From Deltaproteobacteria bacterium (GTDB lineage: Bacteria; Desulfobacterota; Syntrophia; Syntrophales; Smithellaceae): a stretch of 64,000 nt of DNA. This document shows positions 42,743 through 52,341 of the stretch, piece by piece. Each line of letters starts with the position of its first letter. The first letter of the stretch is position 1. The translations under genes and the position numbers were made by a program. The stretch is taken from the NCBI GenBank assembly GCA_012729055.1, contig JAAYDW010000047.1:1-64000 (forward strand), in the 5' to 3' direction. The notes beneath the pieces were generated by a model that had not been told where the DNA came from, did not search any database, and was given only the letters and a program-made list of their open reading frames with translations.

Positions 42743-45085
42743 ATGCCCAACTCATTAATTGTAGTGGAATCTCCCACAAAAGTTAAAACGATCAAGAAAT
42801 TTCTGGGCAGGGATTTCAACGTCGTCGCCTCCATGGGGCACATCAAGGATCTGCCGAAAAGCACGCTGGGCATCGATCTGGAGAAGGACTTTGAACCGAC
42901 CTATCATGTAATCGACACCAAAAAGAAAACCCTCGACGAACTGAAAAAAGCCGCGAAGAATGCCGAAAACATCTTTCTGGCGCCCGATCCCGACCGTGAA
43001 GGAGAAGCAATCGCCTGGCACATCGCAGACGTCATCGGCGCCGCGAAAAACAAAAAAGTCTATCGTGTGCTGTTCAACGATCTGACGAAAAAAACCGTGC
43101 TGGAAGCCATAAACCACCCGCTGGCGCTCGATTTCGACAAGTACGAAGCGCAGCAGACGCGCCGGATTCTGGACCGTCTGGTGGGCTATCAGATCAGTCC
43201 TGTCCTGTGGGAAAAAGTAAAACGGGGCTTAAGCGCCGGCCGTGTTCAGTCGGTTGCCGTGCGCATCATCTGCGAACGCGAGGAAGAAATCGAAAAATTC
43301 AAACCGGAAGAATACTGGAATCTCGTGGCGCAGTTCGAGGGCAGCCAGCCGCCGCCCTTTGAAGCAAAACTCGTCAAGATCGACGGGAAGAAAGCCAGGG
43401 TCGGCGACGGAGCCCAGGCCCAAAAGCTTGCCGATGACCTCCGCCGGGCGTCCTTCACCGTTGAAAAACTGGAAAAGAAAGAAGTCCGACGCGCCGCCCT
43501 GCCGCCGTTCACCACCAGCAAACTCCAGCAGGAAGCTTCCCGCTGGCTTCGGTTTTCCGCCAAGAAAACCATGAGCGTTGCCCAGAAATTGTACGAAGGC
43601 ATCGAACTGGGAAAGGAAGGCTCCGTGGGGCTCATCACCTACATGCGAACCGACTCTTACCGGATCGCCGACGAGGCGCAAGCGGCGGTGCGCGACTACA
43701 TTCGGGAAAATTACTCTCCCGCGTATCTGCCGGACAAACCGCATGTCTACAAAAGCGCGCAGAAGACGCAGGATGCGCATGAGGCGATCCGTCCGTCAAG
43801 CCTGGCTTACCGGCCGCAGGACATCAAGGAGTACCTGACCGCCGAACAGTTCAAACTTTACCAGCTCATCTGGAACCGCTTTGTGGCCAGCCAGATGAAC
43901 CCGGCGGTTTTCGATCAGACCACCATTGATATCGCGGGCGCCGGCTGTACGTTTCGAGTACAGGGGCAGATCCTGAAATTCCCCGGTTTCACCATCGTTT
44001 ACACGGAAGGCAAGGACGAAAAGGAAGAGGAAAACGGCAACGGCAACGGAACGGACAAGCTGCTGCCGGATATAAGGGAAAACGAAGCGGTCACACTGCT
44101 GAGTCTCGACACGCAACAGAAATTTACCCAGCCGCCGCCGCGCTTTTCCGAAGCGTCGCTCGTACGGGAACTCGAGGAAAAAGGCATCGGCCGCCCCAGC
44201 ACATACGCCGCGATCCTCTCCACGATCCAGGACCGGGAATACGTCCGCCTGGAAAAGGGGAAATTCTTTCTCACGGATCTGGGAAAGGTCGTCACGGATC
44301 TGTTGGTGAAGAGTTTTCCGACCGTTTTAGACCTCGCCTTCACGGCGGATATGGAAAACAAGCTCGACGCCATTGAAAGCGGCGCCAACAAACGCGTCGA
44401 AACCCTGCGGGAATTTTATGCGCTTTTCTCTCAGGAGTTGGACAAAGCCAAAGACGAAATGCGCAACGTCAAACGCGAAGAAACGCCGACCGACGAGGTC
44501 TGCAAAAAGTGCGGATCTCCGATGGTGATCAAATGGGGGAAGAACGGTCGCTTCCTCTGCTGTACCAATTACCCGGAGTGCAAAAATACGATGAATTACA
44601 CACAAGACGAAAACGGCAAGGTCAAACCCGTTGAAACGCAAACCACCGATATTCCGTGCAGTAAATGCGGCAAGCCCATGCTGGTCAAGGAAGGACGCTT
44701 TGGAACCTTTCTGGCCTGCTCCGGTTATCCGGAATGCAAAAACACGATGAATGTGACCCGCAATGAAAACGGCGACATCGTTCCACAGGCCGCGCCCACC
44801 ACCGATGAAGTCTGCGAACTGTGCGGCAAGCCGATGGCCGTCAAGCGAGGTCGCTACGGGCAGTTTCTGGGATGCACCGGCTATCCCGAATGTAAAAACA
44901 TCAAGAAGATGGGCAAGGACGGCAAAGTCACAAAGCAGGAAGTTGTTTTGTCGGATGAAGTCTGCGAACTGTGCGGCAAGCCGATGGCCGTCAAGCGAGG
45001 CCGCTACGGGCAGTTTCTGGGATGCACCGGCTATCCCGAATGTAAAAACATCAAGAAGATCCCCCGGGATAAATCCGGCGAATGA
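42743..45085 (+). CDS. topA: DNA topoisomerase I with four C-terminal zinc ribbons
   Basis: About 780 residues. Type IA topoisomerase relaxing negative supercoils. The Toprim domain begins SLIVVESPTKVKTIKKFLG with DPDREGEAIAWHIA near 85. The catalytic Tyr is in ITYMRTDSYR near residue 300. From about 585 there are four Cys4 ribbons, each CxxCGxPM...C..YPEC. Ribbons three and four are almost identical in protein and DNA. AAGGAGCGG precedes the ATG at 42743, and a longer frame from 42695 is rejected. The stop overlaps trmFO by four bases. Confidence 0.96.
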   Translation: MPNSLIVVESPTKVKTIKKFLGRDFNVVASMGHIKDLPKSTLGIDLEKDFEPTYHVIDTKKKTLDELKKAAKNAENIFLAPDPDREGEAIAWHIADVIGAAKNKKVYRVLFNDLTKKTVLEAINHPLALDFDKYEAQQTRRILDRLVGYQISPVLWEKVKRGLSAGRVQSVAVRIICEREEEIEKFKPEEYWNLVAQFEGSQPPPFEAKLVKIDGKKARVGDGAQAQKLADDLRRASFTVEKLEKKEVRRAALPPFTTSKLQQEASRWLRFSAKKTMSVAQKLYEGIELGKEGSVGLITYMRTDSYRIADEAQAAVRDYIRENYSPAYLPDKPHVYKSAQKTQDAHEAIRPSSLAYRPQDIKEYLTAEQFKLYQLIWNRFVASQMNPAVFDQTTIDIAGAGCTFRVQGQILKFPGFTIVYTEGKDEKEEENGNGNGTDKLLPDIRENEAVTLLSLDTQQKFTQPPPRFSEASLVRELEEKGIGRPSTYAAILSTIQDREYVRLEKGKFFLTDLGKVVTDLLVKSFPTVLDLAFTADMENKLDAIESGANKRVETLREFYALFSQELDKAKDEMRNVKREETPTDEVCKKCGSPMVIKWGKNGRFLCCTNYPECKNTMNYTQDENGKVKPVETQTTDIPCSKCGKPMLVKEGRFGTFLACSGYPECKNTMNVTRNENGDIVPQAAPTTDEVCELCGKPMAVKRGRYGQFLGCTGYPECKNIKKMGKDGKVTKQEVVLSDEVCELCGKPMAVKRGRYGQFLGCTGYPECKNIKKIPRDKSGE
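44804..45060 (+). repeat. Tandem duplication of a zinc-ribbon segment inside topA
   Basis: The 107 bases at 44804-44910 recur at 44954-45060 with one mismatch (44851 T versus 45001 C). The period is 150 bases, exactly 50 codons, so the frame is kept. Confidence 0.95.
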
Positions 45086-46407
45086 AATCCGGGGCGGTCA
45101 TCATTGTCGGCGGGGGCCTGGCCGGCTGCGAAGCGGCCTGGCAGCTTCTGCGGCGCGGGCACGCGGTTCATTTGTATGAAATGAAGCCGCGGCGATTTTC
45201 TCCCGCGCACAAGATGGAAACGCTGGCTGAACTCGTCTGCAGCAATTCGCTGAAATCCAACGATCCCGAAAGCGCTCCCGGCTTGTTAAAAACCGAGATG
45301 CGCGAACTTTGCTCCCTGATTTTGTCCGCGGCCGACCAAACCGCCGTCGCCGCCGGCAGCGCCCTGGCCGTTGACCGGAATGCCTTTGCCCGCGGCGTGG
45401 AGGATTTCCTGCTGGCTCAGAAAAACTTTACCCTGAGCCGGGAAGAGATCACGGAAATTCCCGTTGGGGAACCGGTCATTCTCGCCACGGGCCCTCTCAC
45501 CTCCGACGCGCTGGCGCAGTCCTTGGGCGTGCTTCTGGGCGGCGACTATCTCTACTTCTACGATGCGGTGGCTCCCATCGTGGAGGCGGATTCCATCGAC
45601 ATGACGAAAGTCTTCTGGGCGTCGCGCTACGACAGAGGCACGCCGGACTATCTGAACTGTCCCCTGTCGGAAGCGCAATACCGGAACTTCCGAAAGGAGC
45701 TTCTCGCCGGTGAAAAAGTTGCGGCCCGATCCTTTGAAGACGTCAGACACTTTGAAGGCTGCCTTCCGGTGGAAGTGCTGGCCGCGCGGGGAGAGGACAC
45801 GCTGGCCTTCGGTCCGATGAAGCCGGTGGGGCTCGTCGATCCGCACACGGGTCTGCGGCCTTTCGCGGTCGTCCAGCTGCGCCGGGAAAACAGCGCCGGC
45901 ACGCTTTTCAATCTGGTCGGCTTTCAGACGAAACTGACCTGGCCCGAACAGACACGTATTTTCCGGACGATTCCCGGCCTGGAAAATGTGAGGTTCGCGA
46001 GAATGGGCAGTATTCACCGCAACACCTACATCCATTCCCCTTCCCTGCTCACGGACGCCCTGCGACTCAAAAAAAATCCCGCGATCTTTTTCGCCGGCCA
46101 GATCACCGGCGTGGAAGGCTATCTGGAGTCGGCCGCAATGGGGCTTCTGGCGGGGCTTTTCGCTTCCTTCGTGCTGGAAGGAGCGACTCTTTCGCCGCCG
46201 CCGTCTTCAACCGCGCTGGGGGCGCTGCTTCACTACATCACCGCCGCCGAATCCGGAAAAGATTTTCAACCCATGAATATCAATTTCGGGATTCTTGCCC
46301 CGTTCGCCCGCGGGAAAATGCGGAAAAAGGAGAAACACGCCCTCTTGGCGCGGCGCGCCCTTGAAGATCTGGATGATTGGATAACCACTCACCATCTCCA
46401 GCAATAA
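45082..46407 (+). CDS. trmFO: Methylenetetrahydrofolate-tRNA-(uracil-5-)-methyltransferase TrmFO
   Basis: A 441-residue flavoprotein making 5-methyluridine 54 in tRNA with methylene-tetrahydrofolate as carbon donor. It has the N-terminal FAD loop IIVGGGLAGCEAAWQLLRRG, then HLYEMKPRRFSPAHKMETLA and ELVCSNSLKSNDPESAPGLL, near-invariant in TrmFO. FAGQITGVEGYLESAAMGLL near 330-350 is the C-terminal FAD site. The start overlaps the topA stop (ATGA). The dprA-topA-trmFO order is also found in other bacteria. Confidence 0.96.
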   Translation: MKSGAVIIVGGGLAGCEAAWQLLRRGHAVHLYEMKPRRFSPAHKMETLAELVCSNSLKSNDPESAPGLLKTEMRELCSLILSAADQTAVAAGSALAVDRNAFARGVEDFLLAQKNFTLSREEITEIPVGEPVILATGPLTSDALAQSLGVLLGGDYLYFYDAVAPIVEADSIDMTKVFWASRYDRGTPDYLNCPLSEAQYRNFRKELLAGEKVAARSFEDVRHFEGCLPVEVLAARGEDTLAFGPMKPVGLVDPHTGLRPFAVVQLRRENSAGTLFNLVGFQTKLTWPEQTRIFRTIPGLENVRFARMGSIHRNTYIHSPSLLTDALRLKKNPAIFFAGQITGVEGYLESAAMGLLAGLFASFVLEGATLSPPPSSTALGALLHYITAAESGKDFQPMNINFGILAPFARGKMRKKEKHALLARRALEDLDDWITTHHLQQ

Positions 46408-46722
46408 TTTGTTTCCATCCTCTGCCTGACGTGATCCGCGAAAAAAGGACTGCACGGCGATCTTTAGCGACACACTTCCGAAAACGTTCATCACTCTTCT
46501 GAACTGCCAGGGGGGGACAATTTGACTGAGCCGGCAGCGTCAAGAAAACGACTCTGAACTGACCGCCGAGAAGGCCGGAAATTGTGAATTTCTGAGCCGG
46601 GAGGATGCGTCTTGACCGTTAGGAACAAATGAGATTCGACGAACAGCGCAAATATTTCAGGAATGATTCTCTCCTAAAATGGGATTTACGAATAGACTTT
46701 TATGACTGATTCAAGATGTTAT
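46408..46722. other. Intergenic region with no recognised gene
   Basis: About 315 bases between trmFO and the convergent csrA. I see no convincing reading frame, terminator or RNA structure. A short G-rich tract (GGGGGGG) is at about 46510. Confidence 0.5.
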
Positions 46723-46896
46723 TTATTTACCCGGTTCTTCTTTTGCGACCGGCACTATTTCCTGTCTGTGAACAGCCAGGCTCCGGGGTGCTTCCACGCC
46801 GACACGGACATATTTCCCCTTCACGTCCAGAATAGTGATGCGGATGTCGTCTCCAATGGTGATGGATTCTCCCTGTTTTCTTGTTAAAATTAGCAT
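46723..46896 (-). CDS. csrA: Carbon storage regulator CsrA (RsmA)
   Basis: A 57-residue protein beginning [17 protein letters not shown], the classic CsrA N-terminus, with [18 protein letters not shown] in the C-terminal half that includes the RNA-contacting Arg. CsrA binds GGA motifs near ribosome sites and blocks or stabilises mRNAs. AGGTG lies before the ATG. No flagellar genes are adjacent, although csrA in many relatives is next to fliW. The gene has its own promoter and a 195-base leader with a hairpin and GGA motifs. Confidence 0.93.
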   Translation of the reverse strand: MLILTRKQGESITIGDDIRITILDVKGKYVRVGVEAPRSLAVHRQEIVPVAKEEPGK

Positions 46897-46994
46897 GGTT
46901 CACCTGATGTTGTTCTAATGTTGGATAGCCCTTTACTGTAACCTAAAATCATCATCACACTGATTTTAGCCGCCATATTGTACGACGCCTCCAT
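46890..46994 (-). CDS. Possible 34-residue upstream frame overlapping csrA
   Basis: On the minus strand an ATG at 46994 with a weak AGG five bases upstream opens 34 codons, starting [12 protein letters not shown]. It stops at a TAA within the first csrA codons. Its end overlapping the csrA start could couple their translation. It has no recognisable product and may be chance. Confidence 0.25.
   Translation of the reverse strand: MEASYNMAAKISVMMILGYSKGLSNIRTTSGEPC
46943..46969 (-). promoter_or_regulatory. Hairpin in the csrA leader
   Basis: CTAAAATCA (46943-46951) and its perfect complement (46961-46969) can form a nine-base stem with a nine-base loop, about 50 bases before the csrA ATG in the leader RNA. 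Confidence 0.55.
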
Positions 46995-47097
46995 GGCTAC
47001 CTGCCTCGTTTATGACTCCAGGATGAGACGGGTAAAGACCAAAACAGGAAAAGAACTCCGGAGTCCGCGTCTTTTGTTCCGTCTGTAAACCTTTTTA

Positions 47098-47126
47098 CTT
47101 ATACCTTCTCCCGGCGAAATTGGCAA
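47098..47126 (-). promoter_or_regulatory. Promoter for csrA
   Basis: Minus-strand TTGCCA (47126-47121) and TATAAG (47103-47098), spacing 17 bases. Start about 195 bases upstream of csrA. Confidence 0.65.
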
Positions 47127-47179
47127 GAAAAGATCGCTTTGCAGATCGCCCGAGATTTTACATTCATCGAGGGTCCGGA

Positions 47180-47968
47180 TCAGTCGTTGTTCCCGGAATA
47201 ATCAAACGTCAGGGACAACACGTTCAAATTCTCTTCCCAGGAAAATTTTAGACTCACCGGAAACTTTCTCAACAGGTCGAGCGCGGATAAAACACCGCAA
47301 TCCAGCCTGAGGCGGGCCGAATCGAACGCCCCTTGCTGCAAACCGGCCAGAAGGTTGCTGTTTTCACCGCTTTCCTCCGCCTCGCCGGAGTAGCGTATTG
47401 TAACGAGAATTTTTTCGGCATCGGAAGCGGTTCGCAGAAGGAATGTCTTGTTCTCCGGATCCGTCAGGGCCCGACTCATCGCATGGCGGATCAACTCCCA
47501 GAAAACAAGGGACAGCTCCGCCGCGTTGCCGCGGATTTCCGGAAGATTGTCGTCGAATTCACAATGCTTGGTGATTTTATGCTTGAACTCCAGATAAAAA
47601 TCGGCAAACCGGATTTCCGCCGCCAGCAGCCGGGAGAGATTAATCCGTTCATTCCCTCTGGAAGCCAGGGAGGAAAATTTATCCGAAACATCCCGGAAGA
47701 GGTGAAAAAAGGATTCGGCGTCCCTGTTGATGGAATGGATGTCGTTTTTAATCCGCTGCAGATCGTCCTTTAACCCGGCCCTGGTTTCCGGATCCTGTTC
47801 GGATATCTTTTTAACGACGGCGTCGATGCGGCGCTGCAAAAGCTTGGAGCGTCCCATGATGCCGTTTAAAGGATTGGCGAAATTGTGCAGTACGCCCGGT
47901 AAAAGCTCCCGGATAAATGTGGATTTGAAGTCGTCTTCCAGGACCTGATAAGACTCGTCTTGTTTCAT
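47180..47968 (-). CDS. Histidine-kinase-like protein lacking ATP-binding boxes
   Basis: About 262 residues. Near residue 27 is an H-box-like segment, LLPGVLHNFANPLNGIMG, typical of the dimerisation and phosphoacceptor domain of sensor kinases. The C-terminal part resembles the HATPase fold in outline. The N-box Asn is missing (WELIRHAMSRAL) and no DxGxG or GxGxG loops are seen, so kinase activity is doubtful. It could act as a histidine phosphotransfer protein like ChpT or Spo0B. The start at 47968 follows GGAGGGG; an ATG at 48004 is an alternative. The adenylate cyclase gene lies just upstream on the same strand. Confidence 0.6.
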   Translation of the reverse strand: MKQDESYQVLEDDFKSTFIRELLPGVLHNFANPLNGIMGRSKLLQRRIDAVVKKISEQDPETRAGLKDDLQRIKNDIHSINRDAESFFHLFRDVSDKFSSLASRGNERINLSRLLAAEIRFADFYLEFKHKITKHCEFDDNLPEIRGNAAELSLVFWELIRHAMSRALTDPENKTFLLRTASDAEKILVTIRYSGEAEESGENSNLLAGLQQGAFDSARLRLDCGVLSALDLLRKFPVSLKFSWEENLNVLSLTFDYSGNND

Positions 47969-48065
47969 TTTCCCCTCCGTGGATCCTGCATCGCCAGTCA
48001 ACATATCCGCCGCCTTTGTTGTGTGCTTATCTAATACCACATGACCCAAATATTCAACGGTTAAT

Positions 48066-49439
48066 TCAAGCGGGGCCGCCCCGCAGCTTCCGGTAGCGGC
48101 GCTGAAAATGACCGTTCGGCGTAAGTCCGGACGCGTCGCAGGAAAACTCTTTTCGAATTCTCCGGACAAAGTACATCCTCTGCTCCCCCTTGTACTTGAC
48201 CGTTACCTGCCCGCGGGCTTCCGTTTCAAAATAATCCCGAATCCTGACATACGTCGATTCGGAAATATTCACCCGGCCCTTTTCTCCTGAAGATTCCATC
48301 CGGCTGGCCAGGTTCACGGAATCTCCCCAGACGTCGTAAACGAATTTTTTTTCTCCCACCACGCCTGCCATCAGCGGCCCGGTGTGCGCTCCGATTCGGA
48401 TTTCGAAGACCGGACGCCCCGTGCCCTCCTTTTCCCGGTTGATCTGATCCACCAGACGGCGGATCTCCAGGGCGCCCAGGACGGCGTCGATGGCGTGCGT
48501 TCTGTTGGCCACGGGAATGCCGCCGGCAAACATGTAAGCGTCGCCGATAGTCTTGAGCTTTTCCAGGCCGAACTGGTCCATGATACGGTCGAAGCGGGAA
48601 AACAGGTCGTCGAGTTCCCGAATCAGTTCTTCGGGCGAAAGCTTTTCAGAAATCTCCGTAAAACGCACGAAATCCGTAAAGACAATGGTGGCGGAAGGAT
48701 AGAACACGGGCCGGACCGTCCCGCGCTCCTTCAGTTCCCGGGCTACGGGAGAAGGCAGAATGTTGAGCAGCAGCGAATCGATTTTTTCCTTGTCGGATTT
48801 CAGCTCGCGGCTCTGCCGTTCGATCTCTCTCGATTTCAGCCAGTTTGAGCGGCGGGATTTGTCCAGAAAATAGATGAAGAGAACGGCAACGACGGCGGTG
48901 CTTCCCAGATCGTGCAGGCTGTAACGGGCACTGACGGAGGAAAAGGAGACGCCCTTGAAATAGCCGACCGTGCAAAATACGGCCAGCGACAAGGCGAGAA
49001 CCGTAAGGGCGGCGCCACGGCTCACCGGAACGGCCGCCAGCAGCGTCAGAATGAAAAGATTGCCCCCCAGGTAAACGGGATCTGCCTTGGCTAATGCGGT
49101 GATAAGCCCGCAGGAAACGATCAGGTAGCCCCCGAGAATTATAAGCAGCAGATGGTGATGCTTCGGAAACCTTCCGGAAACGTGCAGGACGAAAACGATC
49201 AGGCTGACAACGGATAATCCAATGCGGAGAAGCGGAATCAGGGGCTCATCGGGGTGCAGACGGCAGTCGAGCGGAATGTAAGGCAGCCAGGCTGCCATCG
49301 TGACCGGAGATGCGAAAAAAAGAATCCGTCCGCACTGGTCGTTGAGCTCCTCCCGGAACGTCGGCAGTGCGCCCGCCTGCTTTTTGTCTCCGAAGAGAAG
49401 GGCGCGCAGCCGCGCCGGTCGATGACGAATAACGGACAT
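48066..49439 (-). CDS. Adenylate/guanylate cyclase with N-terminal membrane domain
   Basis: About 457 residues. The N-terminal half has about six transmembrane helices (roughly residues 35-190), followed by a short signalling helix. The class III cyclase catalytic domain runs from about 240 to 420. It contains VFTDFVRFTEISEKLSPEEL with metal-binding Asp residues, KTIGDAYMFAGGIP and RIGAHTGPLMAGVVGEKKF. The substrate-selecting pattern suits a cyclase, but ATP versus GTP cannot be decided. GGAGGAGGAAGAG precedes the ATG at 49439; a longer frame from 49871 is not supported. It is transcribed toward the kinase-like gene 97 bases away. Confidence 0.88.
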   Translation of the reverse strand: MSVIRHRPARLRALLFGDKKQAGALPTFREELNDQCGRILFFASPVTMAAWLPYIPLDCRLHPDEPLIPLLRIGLSVVSLIVFVLHVSGRFPKHHHLLLIILGGYLIVSCGLITALAKADPVYLGGNLFILTLLAAVPVSRGAALTVLALSLAVFCTVGYFKGVSFSSVSARYSLHDLGSTAVVAVLFIYFLDKSRRSNWLKSREIERQSRELKSDKEKIDSLLLNILPSPVARELKERGTVRPVFYPSATIVFTDFVRFTEISEKLSPEELIRELDDLFSRFDRIMDQFGLEKLKTIGDAYMFAGGIPVANRTHAIDAVLGALEIRRLVDQINREKEGTGRPVFEIRIGAHTGPLMAGVVGEKKFVYDVWGDSVNLASRMESSGEKGRVNISESTYVRIRDYFETEARGQVTVKYKGEQRMYFVRRIRKEFSCDASGLTPNGHFQRRYRKLRGGPA

Positions 49440-49591
49440 CTCTTCCTCCTCCTTTCTCTGCGCTGTGGGGAGGGCATAAATTCTCCCCCCGGCTAAAAAA
49501 GTCAGAATCAGCGTCGCTTCGTTCGGTCTTTTTCTCAGGCGTCGGTCAGATGATATTCTTTTTTTCGATCCAGTGGTCGATGGTTGTTTTT

Positions 49592-50206
49592 TTACGCCGC
49601 GATTTTCCGGACACGGACGACAATGCGGCACGGCGACCCGCTCGTCCCGGCCAGCCGGAGCGGGAAGACAAATATTTCTCCGTCCGGGGGTACGTCGCGC
49701 GCCGGGCGTTCGTCCAGATCCTCGGCCAGAAACTTTCCCGCTTCGGCAACCAGGCGATGAAACGCAAACGGACCGGAACCGGCAATGGCAACCTCGCCCG
49801 ACACCACCAGAAGCGCAGGCGGCCAGGACAAGATGCGTCCCATCGTCTCGGGCGAAATGATCGCACGGCAATTTTTTGGCGCTCTCAAGAAGACAATATT
49901 CTCTCCGCCGTAGGTCGCCGCCTGCTCTGCGCCATCGGGCAGATCCACAAGCAGATACCGCCCCATGAACTGCTCCGGACGCAGGGCGTCCAGGCAGGCG
50001 CCGTTTTCCAGGAAATGCGCCGGAGCGTCGATATGCGTGCCGCTCTGGGTTCCCAAAGACAGGCGATCCACCCGGAAACCATCCCGCTCAATCGCGCTCC
50101 AGGACGCCACTTCGACCGCCGGGTCCGAGTAGCGCCCGTAAGAATAGGGCGGAAAGCTTCCGTCCAGTGATTTTGTCAAATCAAGGAAAGCAAACGCATC
50201 GGCCAT
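49592..50206 (-). CDS. Cyclase-family (kynurenine formamidase-like) metal hydrolase
   Basis: A 204-residue protein of the cyclase/kynurenine formamidase family. TQSGTHIDAPAHFLENG near 53-69 contains the family zinc-binding HxxxDxxxH motif. The active-site FRAP-type segment appears as FLRAPKNC near 106. It hydrolyses amides or cyclic esters; the exact substrate is unknown. It stands alone between the cyclase and fusA genes. Confidence 0.85.
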   Translation of the reverse strand: MADAFAFLDLTKSLDGSFPPYSYGRYSDPAVEVASWSAIERDGFRVDRLSLGTQSGTHIDAPAHFLENGACLDALRPEQFMGRYLLVDLPDGAEQAATYGGENIVFLRAPKNCRAIISPETMGRILSWPPALLVVSGEVAIAGSGPFAFHRLVAEAGKFLAEDLDERPARDVPPDGEIFVFPLRLAGTSGSPCRIVVRVRKIAA

Positions 50207-50299
50207 ATTTACTTGTGCTCATGAAAAAAGTGGAGTTGCTTTATATCGCGAGCGCCGGTCGTCCGGCGCCTGCCTTGCCTTGGGGGCGATGAAGAGCGG

Positions 50300-52333
50300 C
50301 TAAGTCTTGTCGTATTCCGCAAAAATCATCGTGAAGACCGCGCGGCCCTGTGTGGCCGAACGCAGATCCGTGGAATATCCGAACATGGCTTTGAGCGGCA
50401 CCTTGGCCCGGACTTCGGAAACCGGACCGTTGGGATTCACCGACTGGATTTCGCCGTGGCGCGCATTGATGTCGCCGATGACATCTCCCATAAATTCACT
50501 GGGCGTAATTACATCCACCATCATGATGGGTTCCAGCAAAAGAGGATCTGCCGACAGGCACCCTTCGCGGAAAGCGGTGGAGGCGGCAATCTTGTAACCC
50601 TGGGCGGAAGATTCGCCTTCCCGGTAGGCGCCGCCGGTTATTTTCACGCCGACGTCGATGACGGGATAACTGCCCATCACTCCGCTCATCATCGCTTCCC
50701 GGAGGCCGTCGCCGATCGCTTCACGGTACTCGGCGGGAATCGCGTCGTCCGGAAGCGAGAAGGTAATTTCATTGCCCGCCCCGCGTTTCAGGGGCAGGAG
50801 TTCCAGGCGAACCTGGCCGAAGTGCTTCTTTTCGCCCAGCTCTTTTTCGAAGACGCCTTCGATCTCCACGCGTTTCTGAATCGTTTCCCGGTACACGACG
50901 CGCGGTCTGCCGACGTTGACGGATGCGTTGAACTCGCGCTTGAGACGATCCACGATGATTTCAAGATGCAGCTCGCCCATGCCGGAAATGACGGTCTGCG
51001 CGGTTTCGTCGTCATACTTGACTTTCAGCGTCGGATCCTCATCGGATAATTTGACGAGCGCGGCGGCCAGTTTCTCCTGATCGGCGGGCGTTTTGGCCTC
51101 GATGGCTTCGCTGATGACCGGTTCGTAAAATTCGATTTGTTCGAGGATGATCGGATGCGTCTCGTCGCACAGCGTATCGCCGGTGGTCGTTTCCTTCAAT
51201 CCCAGCGCCGCCACCAGCTCTCCCGCCGACGCCTTCTCGATTCTTTCGCGTTTATTGGAGTGCATGCGCAGCAGCCGGGCGACCTTTTCCTTCTTCTTCT
51301 TCACGGCGTTGTAGACTTCGCCGTTGGCGACAATCTGCCCGGAATAAATACGCAGATAGGTCAGCTTGCGCCCTTCGTCGAGCTGAATCTTGAAAGCCAG
51401 GGCCGATAACGGTTCCTTGTCCGAGCTGCGGCGGATTTCTTCGGCCTTCGTTCTCGGATTGATTCCCGCAACCGGCGGAATGTCTTCCGGCGACGGCAGA
51501 TAGCTGACAACACCGTCCAACACCGGCTGAATGCCCTTGTTGCGCAGCGCCGCGCCGCACAGCACCGGCACGATTTTCAATGCGATGGTCGCTTTGCGCA
51601 GCGCCGCGGAAATCTGCGCCGCGCCGAGCGCTTCGCCCGACAGATACAGTTCGGCCAGTTCATCGTCGCAGTCCGCCAGCGTCTCGATCATTCGTTCGCG
51701 CTCGTGGGCAGCCGCTTCGGCATACTCGGATGGAATGTCCTCGGTGCGGTATTCCGCGCCCTGCGTGTTGTCGTCCCAGAGGAACATTTTTTGCGCGATC
51801 AGGTCGATAACGCCGCGGAATGTGTCTTCGGAGCCCACCGGAATCTGCACGGGAATCGGGATGGAATGAAAACGGTTGCGCATCATATCGATGACGCGGA
51901 AAAAGTCCGCGCCCACGCGGTCCATTTTGTTGACGAAAGCGATCTTCGGAACGCCGTACTTGTCCGCCTGACGCCAGACGGTTTCCGACTGCGGCTCCAC
52001 ACCCGCCACCGCGCAGAACACGACAACCGCGCCGTCCAGGACACGCAGGGAGCGCTCCACCTCGATAGTGAAGTCCACGTGGCCCGGAGTATCGATAATG
52101 TGGATTTCCGTGTTCTTCCAGGTGCAGGTGGTCACCGCGGACGTGATGGTAATGCCGCGCTCCTGCTCCTGCGGCATCCAGTCCATCACCGCTTCGCCGT
52201 CATGAACCTCGCCTATTTTATAGGACTTGCCGGTATAAAAAAGGATTCGCTCGCTGACGGTGGTCTTGCCTGCGTCGATGTGAGCCACGATGCCGATATT
52301 CCGCGTGCGCGCTATTTTCGTTTTGGGAGCCAT
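50300..52333 (-). CDS. fusA: Elongation factor G paralogue
   Basis: A 677-residue GTPase with the five-domain EF-G layout. G1 is [19 protein letters not shown], where the canonical form has TTTTER, so V replaces T. G2 GITITSA, G3 [18 protein letters not shown]4 NKMDR and the C-terminal domain IV and V ([38 protein letters not shown]) follow. It is not in the str operon with rpsL/rpsG, so it is probably a second EF-G involved in translocation or ribosome recycling. A GerMN-domain gene lies directly upstream on the same strand. Confidence 0.92.
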   Translation of the reverse strand: MAPKTKIARTRNIGIVAHIDAGKTTVSERILFYTGKSYKIGEVHDGEAVMDWMPQEQERGITITSAVTTCTWKNTEIHIIDTPGHVDFTIEVERSLRVLDGAVVVFCAVAGVEPQSETVWRQADKYGVPKIAFVNKMDRVGADFFRVIDMMRNRFHSIPIPVQIPVGSEDTFRGVIDLIAQKMFLWDDNTQGAEYRTEDIPSEYAEAAAHERERMIETLADCDDELAELYLSGEALGAAQISAALRKATIALKIVPVLCGAALRNKGIQPVLDGVVSYLPSPEDIPPVAGINPRTKAEEIRRSSDKEPLSALAFKIQLDEGRKLTYLRIYSGQIVANGEVYNAVKKKKEKVARLLRMHSNKRERIEKASAGELVAALGLKETTTGDTLCDETHPIILEQIEFYEPVISEAIEAKTPADQEKLAAALVKLSDEDPTLKVKYDDETAQTVISGMGELHLEIIVDRLKREFNASVNVGRPRVVYRETIQKRVEIEGVFEKELGEKKHFGQVRLELLPLKRGAGNEITFSLPDDAIPAEYREAIGDGLREAMMSGVMGSYPVIDVGVKITGGAYREGESSAQGYKIAASTAFREGCLSADPLLLEPIMMVDVITPSEFMGDVIGDINARHGEIQSVNPNGPVSEVRAKVPLKAMFGYSTDLRSATQGRAVFTMIFAEYDKT

Positions 52334-52341
52334 AACGGAAT

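Noticed and set aside
46408-46722. Possible insertion-sequence remnant or riboswitch near the csrA promoter
   Set aside because: Only a G-rich tract and short AT/GC patches are seen, with no terminal repeats or transposase fragment; the GGTAGCC-like string upstream of csrA lacks the other conserved c-di-GMP riboswitch parts.
46702-46887. A 61-codon plus-strand frame
   Set aside because: It is the antisense of csrA, which is clearly the real gene on the minus strand.
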